64,000 nucleotides of DNA from Actinomycetota bacterium (lineage in GTDB: Bacteria > Actinomycetota > CADDZG01 > JAHWKV01 > JAOPZY01): NCBI GenBank assembly GCA_035765775.1, contig DASTWV010000050.1:43552-107551 (forward strand), given 5' to 3'. Positions 59,570 through 64,000 of this stretch are shown one piece after another; positions within the stretch are counted from its first letter, which is position 1, and each line of letters opens with the position of its first letter. Below the pieces are notes generated by a model. The model did no database searches. It was not told the DNA's origin and was given only the letters and a program-made list of their open reading frames with translations. The position numbers and the translations under genes were made by a program.

Positions 59570-60769
59570 CTACCGCAGGATGCCGGTGTGGCCGAGCGAG
59601 TAGCGCCCGGGCTGCGGGTAGACGCACAGCCCGTGCGGCCCGCTGCCCACCGGGATCCGGGCGACGAGGGCGCCGGTGGTGGTGTTGAAGCCGTAGACCT
59701 CGGAGTTGTACCGGCCCGAGAGCCACAGGACGGAGCCGTCGGCCGAGACGCCGCCCATGTCCGGGCTCCCGCCCCCCGGGATGCTCCAGGTGGCCGCCAC
59801 CTGCCGGTTGGCGAAGCTCACCACCGAGACCGACCCCGACCCCCGGTTGGCAACGTAGAGGTCCTGGGCATCCCGGCTGACGTACAGGCCGTGGGCGTTC
59901 TTGCCGGTGGGGAGGAAGCCCTCCTGGGTCATGGTGGCGCCGTTGACCAGGTACACGCCCCCGGCGGTCATGTCGGCGACGTAGAACGTCTTGCCATCGG
60001 GCGACAGCTTGATGTCCTGGGGTTGGGCGAGGGTGCGGCCCTTACTGGGCAGCTGCAGCGACGCCACCACCTGCTGGGTGGCGACGTCCACCTTGATGAG
60101 GTTGCCCCCGAACTCGCAGGTGGCCAGCAGGTAGGTACCGTCGGCGGAGAAGTCGATGTGGTCGACGCCCTTGCACGGCACCGGCAGCGAGTGGGTCACC
60201 TGCCAGGTGGACGGGTTGGCGAAGTTCAGCTCCTTCAGGCGCTCAGCCACCACGATGGCGTACTGGCCGTCGGGGGTGAAGTACAGGTTGTAGGGATCCT
60301 CGACCCGGATCGCCGGCCCCGGGCGCCCGGTGGAGGCGTCGATGGGCGTGAGCGAGTTGCCCTCGTCGCTGGTGACGTACAGCGTCTTCAGGTCCCAGGC
60401 CGGCACCACGTGCTCGGGGTCTTTGCCCACGGCGAAGTGCTCGACGATCTGGTCGGTCTTCGGGTCGATGACGTCCACCGAATTGGACAGCGTGTTGGGG
60501 ACGTAGATCAGCGACGGATACCCCTTGACCGTCGGGCTGAACTGGTTGGCGGCATCGGCGGCGTAGATGTTGGTGGGGTTGAGGAGCGGGGGCATCCCGG
60601 GGAGCACGCTCTCGGTGGGTGTGGGCAGCCCGGGCACGAAGCTGGCCTGCGGGATGGGGGTTGCCGGCGGGGGCGTGGTGGCGACCTTCTTGCCGCCCTG
60701 GGTGGCCAGCAGGACGGCCACGAGGAAAACCACGGCGGCGATCAGGATGGGGACTAGCGGGCGGCGCAC
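59570..60769 (-). CDS. YVTN-type beta-propeller, membrane-anchored or secreted
   Basis: 399 aa. The N-terminal anchor is LVPILIAAVVFLVAVLLA. The rest is made of seven-bladed YncE/YVTN repeats: LIYVPNTLSNSVDVIDPKTDQIVEHFAVGKDPEHVVPAWDLKTLYVTSDEGNSLTPIDASTG, YNLYFTPDGQYAIVVAERLKELNF, IDFSADGTYLLATCEFGGNLIKVDVATQQVVASL, IKLSPDGKTFYVADMTAGGVYLVNGAT, HGLYVSRDAQDLYVANRGSGSVSVVSF. Such propellers usually bind other proteins or redox partners on the surface; no ligand is known. Confidence 0.87.
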   Translation of the reverse strand: MRRPLVPILIAAVVFLVAVLLATQGGKKVATTPPPATPIPQASFVPGLPTPTESVLPGMPPLLNPTNIYAADAANQFSPTVKGYPSLIYVPNTLSNSVDVIDPKTDQIVEHFAVGKDPEHVVPAWDLKTLYVTSDEGNSLTPIDASTGRPGPAIRVEDPYNLYFTPDGQYAIVVAERLKELNFANPSTWQVTHSLPVPCKGVDHIDFSADGTYLLATCEFGGNLIKVDVATQQVVASLQLPSKGRTLAQPQDIKLSPDGKTFYVADMTAGGVYLVNGATMTQEGFLPTGKNAHGLYVSRDAQDLYVANRGSGSVSVVSFANRQVAATWSIPGGGSPDMGGVSADGSVLWLSGRYNSEVYGFNTTTGALVARIPVGSGPHGLCVYPQPGRYSLGHTGILR

Positions 60770-60890
60770 CGGTCGAGGCTACCGGATCGCCTGGTGATTA
60801 GGGGCGCCTGAGATCCGTCCCGGGATCGGGACTACCTGGGCCGGGCGCGGCGTTGTCGTCGGTACAGGAATCCTTCAGGGAGGACGAACC

Positions 60891-61322
60891 ATGGACGCGA
60901 TCACGAAGACCGAGGAGGAGTGGCGGCAGGAATTGAGCCCTGCCCAGTACCGGGTTCTGCGCCAGGCCGGTACCGAGGCCCCCTTTACCGGTGAGTACTA
61001 TGACTGCCATGACGACGGGATGTACCACTGTGCCGCGTGCGGGGCGCCGCTGTTCTCCTCGGACGCCAAGTTCGAGTCAGGGACCGGCTGGCCCAGCTTC
61101 ACGGAGCCCGTGGTGGCTGCCGCCGTCGAGTTGCACCGGGACCGCAGCCACGGCATGACCCGCACGGAGGTCCGGTGCGCACGCTGCGGCTCGCATCTGG
61201 GGCACGTGTTCGACGACGGGCCCCGGCCGGCGGGCACGCGCTACTGCATGAACTCGTGCGCGCTCGATCTCGAGCGCGGGGGTGCCGCATCGGTGGGCTC
61301 AGCGGGAGGCGACGACCAGTGA
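60891..61322 (+). CDS. msrB: Peptide methionine-(R)-S-oxide reductase
   Basis: 143 aa. MsrB reduces methionine-R-sulfoxide in proteins. The zinc-binding cysteines are in [11 protein letters not shown] and [19 protein letters not shown]; the catalytic Cys is in [11 protein letters not shown]. The RBS AGGGAGG precedes the ATG. The core starts at [28 protein letters not shown], as usual. The stop overlaps the GTG of msrA, so the pair is coupled. Confidence 0.95.
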   Translation: MDAITKTEEEWRQELSPAQYRVLRQAGTEAPFTGEYYDCHDDGMYHCAACGAPLFSSDAKFESGTGWPSFTEPVVAAAVELHRDRSHGMTRTEVRCARCGSHLGHVFDDGPRPAGTRYCMNSCALDLERGGAASVGSAGGDDQ

Positions 61323-61786
61323 AGGCGACGTTCGGGGCGGGCTGCTTCTGGGGTGTCGAGGCGGCGTTCCGCCGGGTACCGGGGGTGACGGGCACCGCGG
61401 TGGGCTACGCCGGTGGCAAGACCGAGCAGCCGACCTATGAGCAGGTGTGCACCCACCGCACCGGGCACGCCGAGGTGGTGGAGGTGGACTACGACCCCGA
61501 GCAGGTGAGCTACGACCAGCTGCTCGACGTCTTCTGGTCCATCCACAACCCGACGACCAAGAACCGCCAGGGGTTGGACATCGGGAGCAACTACCGCTCG
61601 GTGATCTTCTACCGCGACGAGGCCCAGAGGGCGGCCGCCGAGGCATCGAAGGAGGCGGTGAACCACAGCGGGAAGCACTGGCGCAAGGTGGTCACCCAGG
61701 TCGTCCCCGAGGCGCCGTTCTGGCGGGCCGAGGAGTACCACCAGCAGTACTACGACAAGAAGGGCATCGCCAGCTGCGAGATCTGA
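61319..61786 (+). CDS. msrA: Peptide methionine-(S)-S-oxide reductase
   Basis: 155 aa from a GTG overlapping msrB. The catalytic motif is [18 protein letters not shown] with a TGC codon for the active-site Cys. Other conserved parts are [56 protein letters not shown] and [15 protein letters not shown]. It complements MsrB by reducing the S form. The length is normal. Confidence 0.95.
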   Translation: MKATFGAGCFWGVEAAFRRVPGVTGTAVGYAGGKTEQPTYEQVCTHRTGHAEVVEVDYDPEQVSYDQLLDVFWSIHNPTTKNRQGLDIGSNYRSVIFYRDEAQRAAAEASKEAVNHSGKHWRKVVTQVVPEAPFWRAEEYHQQYYDKKGIASCEI

Positions 61787-61865
61787 CCGCTGTCCCCCTG
61801 CAGGCATCCGGGAGGTGGCCCGAGCCCGAATACCCTGCGGGGTCCGAGCATGCAAGGAGGCGACG

Positions 61866-62033
61866 GTGCCTGAGTTCCGGTGAGTGGACGCAGGTGCGAA
61901 CTGCAACGGACACTTCAAGGCGGCAACCAAGGAAGAGCTGATGCGGACGGTCTCGGACCACTTCAAGAAGAAGCACGGGGTCGATGACCCGACGCAGACC
62001 ATCATGAACCTGGTCGCCAAGCTTTCGAAGTAG
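61866..62033 (+). CDS. DUF1059 protein with in-frame TGA at a conserved Cys position (selenoprotein candidate or nonsense mutant)
   Basis: Fifty-six codons with the stop. The perfect Shine-Dalgarno AAGGAGG (61854-61860) is five nt before a GTG. The frame reads MPEFR, then TGA (61881-61883), then VDAGANCNGHFKAAT and EELMRTVSDHFKKKHGVDDP to a TAG. DUF1059 proteins have a cysteine just after the first strand and a second one seven residues later (here C13), so the TGA replaces the first Cys as a possible U6-C13 pair. After the TGA a small hairpin GCAG/CUGC with loop GUGCGAA can be drawn, but it is closer to the TGA than usual for a bacterial SECIS. Alternatives are a nonsense mutation, a sequencing error, or use of a downstream ATG. 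Confidence 0.6.
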
Positions 62034-62094
62034 CCAGCAGCGCAGCGCCCCTCGGGAAGGGGCGCACGACAACCAACCAAGGACCGAACCGAGC

Positions 62095-63858
62095 ATGCCC
62101 AACGCCGTGACGGCCGCCGGGGAGCGCAAGGGGTCGAAGATCGACCTCGGCGCGCGCCTCGTCATGACGAGGCTGTACAAACGGCTCTTCGCCCTGGGGC
62201 TCTGGCAGCACATCCGCTCGGTGGGTGGCACCCGCGAGCGGGGCCTGGGCGGGGCGAACTTCGTGACCCACGACAACGAGGCCTTCTTCCAGGACCTCAT
62301 CAACAGCGGGTCGTTCTGCAAGGACTCCGCCGCCGGCGGCATCCTGCACAAGGGGGTGGTCTCCCTCCGGGAGGTGGGTGCCCAGCCGGCGTTGCACCTG
62401 GAACTCGGGGCGGATGACCGGATCTACGTGCACCTGGACGAGCACTCGCCCGTCGGGGGGATCAAGTCCGGCGGGGCCTGCCGGTACGAGACCTCGAAGG
62501 CGGCTGAGCACATCCGCCGGGACGTGTTCCGGGCGATCACCGGGAACCGCAAGGGAGAGGAGGCGCGTGCGGCTCCCTCCTCCCGGGAGCTCATGGCGGC
62601 CGAGACCGCCGTGCGCAAGGCCCGGGAGGGCAAGGACCCCCTCGCCGTGGCCCGCCCCGCCCTGGCCCTGGGGGCCCTGCTGGAGGGCCACGGCCACCGG
62701 GCGCGGGCGCAGCAGCTCTACCGTGAGGTGATGGCCTCGGGCGACGCCGACCTCGGCCCGGCGGCGGCGTTCAGCCTGGCCGAGCTCCTCGAGGAGGCCG
62801 GCGACGACGACGGCGCCGAAGCCGTGTACCGCTGGTCGGTGGCCTCCGGGCATCCCGAGTTCGGGGTGTGGGCGACATCCTCGCTCGCCGCCCTGCTGGA
62901 GCGCCGGGGCGACACCGAGGGCGCCCGAGCAGCCTACGAAGAGTCCTCCCGGTCCCACCACCCCGAGATCGGCCCGTGGGCGCAGGTCAAGCTGGGCGGC
63001 CTGCTGGACGAGCAGGGCGACGTCGAGGGTGCCGCCACCGCCTACGAGGCCGCCGTGGCCTCCGGCCACCCGGAGTTCGCCCCCTGGGCGGCGCTCGACC
63101 TCGCCTCCCTGCAGGAGGCGTCGGGGCAGCCGGAGCGGGCACTGGCCGGGTACCGGGCGGCGATCGGCATGGACCACCCCGACGCGACCCCGTGGGCCGG
63201 CCTGAAGCTGGCCGACCTGCTGGCGATGACCGGCGACGTGCCCGGGGCCCTGGCCGCCTACCAGGCGGTCGTCGCCTCCGAGCACCCGGAGGTGGCGCCC
63301 TGGGCGCTGCTGCGCTCGGCCAACCTGCTGGCCGAATCCGAGGACCCCGCCGATCTCGCCCGGGCCGGGGAACTGTACCGGGCGGCGGTGGCGAGCGGCC
63401 ACGAGGACTGCGCCCCCGACGCCCTGGTGAAGCTGGCCCACCTGGCGGCCGACCGGGGTGACGCCGCCGCGGCCGAGACCGATTACCGGGCCGCCCTGGA
63501 GACCGCCCACCCGCAGGCGGCACCCGCCGCGGCGCTCGGGCTGGCTTCGCTCCTGGAGGATGCCGGCCGGACCGAAGAGGCCGAGCAGCTCTACGAGGAG
63601 GCCGCCTCGACCGATCTGGAGGACATCGCCCCGTGGGCCTGGCTGGGCCTGGCCGGCCTGCGGGCGGCCCGGGGCGATGTGCGCCGGGCCGAGGAGGCCT
63701 ACCGGGCGGCTCTGGCCACCGGCAACCCCGACGCCGGGTTGAGCGCCGGCATGGCGCTGGGGACCCTGCTGGAGGAGGCGGGCGACGAGGCCGGGGCACA
63801 GGAGGCCTACCGGGCGGCCCTGGCGCTGCAGGAGGCCCGGGCGGGGGCCGGCGCCTAG
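62095..63858 (+). CDS. Protein with a unique N-terminal domain and about eleven TPR-like repeats
   Basis: 587 aa. Residues 1-160 form a domain I do not recognise (LGARLVMTRLYKRLFALGLWQHIRSVGGTRERGLGGANFVTHDNEAFFQDLI ... LHLELGADDRIYVHLDEHSPVGG). Residues 180-580 hold about eleven 36-residue tetratricopeptide repeats, with a consensus near HPEFAPWAALDLASLLEEAGDVEGAEAAYRAAVASG; each starts with a conserved HP-E..PW. This kind of regular repeat makes a superhelical protein-binding surface. It follows the DUF1059 gene by 61 nt and may share its transcript. No membrane segment or signal peptide is seen. Confidence 0.75.
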   Translation: MPNAVTAAGERKGSKIDLGARLVMTRLYKRLFALGLWQHIRSVGGTRERGLGGANFVTHDNEAFFQDLINSGSFCKDSAAGGILHKGVVSLREVGAQPALHLELGADDRIYVHLDEHSPVGGIKSGGACRYETSKAAEHIRRDVFRAITGNRKGEEARAAPSSRELMAAETAVRKAREGKDPLAVARPALALGALLEGHGHRARAQQLYREVMASGDADLGPAAAFSLAELLEEAGDDDGAEAVYRWSVASGHPEFGVWATSSLAALLERRGDTEGARAAYEESSRSHHPEIGPWAQVKLGGLLDEQGDVEGAATAYEAAVASGHPEFAPWAALDLASLQEASGQPERALAGYRAAIGMDHPDATPWAGLKLADLLAMTGDVPGALAAYQAVVASEHPEVAPWALLRSANLLAESEDPADLARAGELYRAAVASGHEDCAPDALVKLAHLAADRGDAAAAETDYRAALETAHPQAAPAAALGLASLLEDAGRTEEAEQLYEEAASTDLEDIAPWAWLGLAGLRAARGDVRRAEEAYRAALATGNPDAGLSAGMALGTLLEEAGDEAGAQEAYRAALALQEARAGAGA

Positions 63859-64000
63859 CCCGAAGTTGCTCGCCCCCGGAGCCCAACTTTGGTTCTGACA
63901 AACAGAAATTGGCCTCTAGCGGTCTGAGAATGTAGACACTAAATCCGGCTGGTCGTACCCCGGCCGTGAGAGAATGGGCCATGCCCACAAGGGATGGTCC

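Noticed and set aside
63859..64000. Possible start of a further gene at 63981
   Set aside because: An ATG is present but only 20 nt remain in the window, with no clear RBS, so a gene cannot be supported. The rest of the stretch shows a less GC-rich region likely to hold a promoter.

Overview
The window is strongly GC-rich, gene-dense chromosomal DNA of an actinobacterium. Signs of this are a SigB/SigF/SigG-type sigma factor, mycothiol-type DinB proteins, a LuxR regulator of the large ATP-binding class, MarR-DrrAB drug-efflux modules, many GTG/TTG starts and many 4-nt stop/start overlaps. The C-terminal GYWLV-type repeats of the VanY protein are, from memory, frequent in Acidimicrobiia, so a deep-branching actinobacterial lineage is possible, but the lineage cannot be fixed from this sequence. 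Most of the window looks like ordinary core and accessory chromosome. No prophage, integrase, transposase, rRNA or CRISPR array was seen.

Layout. 0-5 kb: sigma factor; a receiver-argS-lysA operon; tRNA-Arg(CCG); an SPW-repeat membrane protein. 5-8.7 kb: redox/FMN-type proteins, then a patch of lower GC with a uracil-DNA-glycosylase-like gene and a decayed AAA ATPase. 8.9-19 kb: 1-Cys peroxiredoxin plus MBL-rhodanese fusion; a large LuxR regulator divergent from two methyltransferases; phosphoenolpyruvate synthase; then a near-perfect 49-bp palindrome. 19-20.7 kb: NTF2-like and membrane proteins divergent from a MarR regulator. 21-24.6 kb: a four-gene operon for a cysteine-repeat peptide, a DUF692/MNIO enzyme, a DUF2063 partner and a ferritin-like protein. 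Two GGGAC-N4-GTCCC palindromes of the DosR-box type lie upstream. 25-35 kb: small metal-binding proteins, a PEP-utilising-enzyme fragment protein, a methyltransferase, a DUF3048 lipoprotein, membrane proteins and a lipid operon (patatin, acyltransferase, glycosyltransferase). 35-38.5 kb: arsenite methyltransferase divergent from a Cys/His-rich protein, and secreted proteins. 38.6-41 kb: MarR-ABC exporter operon. 41.4-44.9 kb: HtrA-type protease and a duplicated-domain secreted protein. 45-49 kb: glycolate oxidase glcDEF. 49-53.4 kb: a second MarR-ABC exporter operon divergent from a 14-TM MFS pump. 53.4-64 kb: lipoproteins, VanY-type peptidase, folE, DinB and PIG-L proteins, secreted propellers, msrB-msrA, a DUF1059 gene with an in-frame UGA, and a TPR protein.

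The two most interesting systems are as follows. (1) The MNIO operon at 21.0-24.6 kb looks like a ribosomally made, post-translationally modified peptide system. Its precursor carries repeated CX5C motifs, does not look like the known bufferin precursors, and is coupled to a ferritin-like protein. (2) The DUF1059 gene at 61.87 kb has a perfect ribosome binding site, but TGA replaces the first conserved cysteine. This is either a selenocysteine candidate (next to methionine sulfoxide reductases) or a nonsense mutation.

All functional calls rest on reading motifs by eye. No database search was run.
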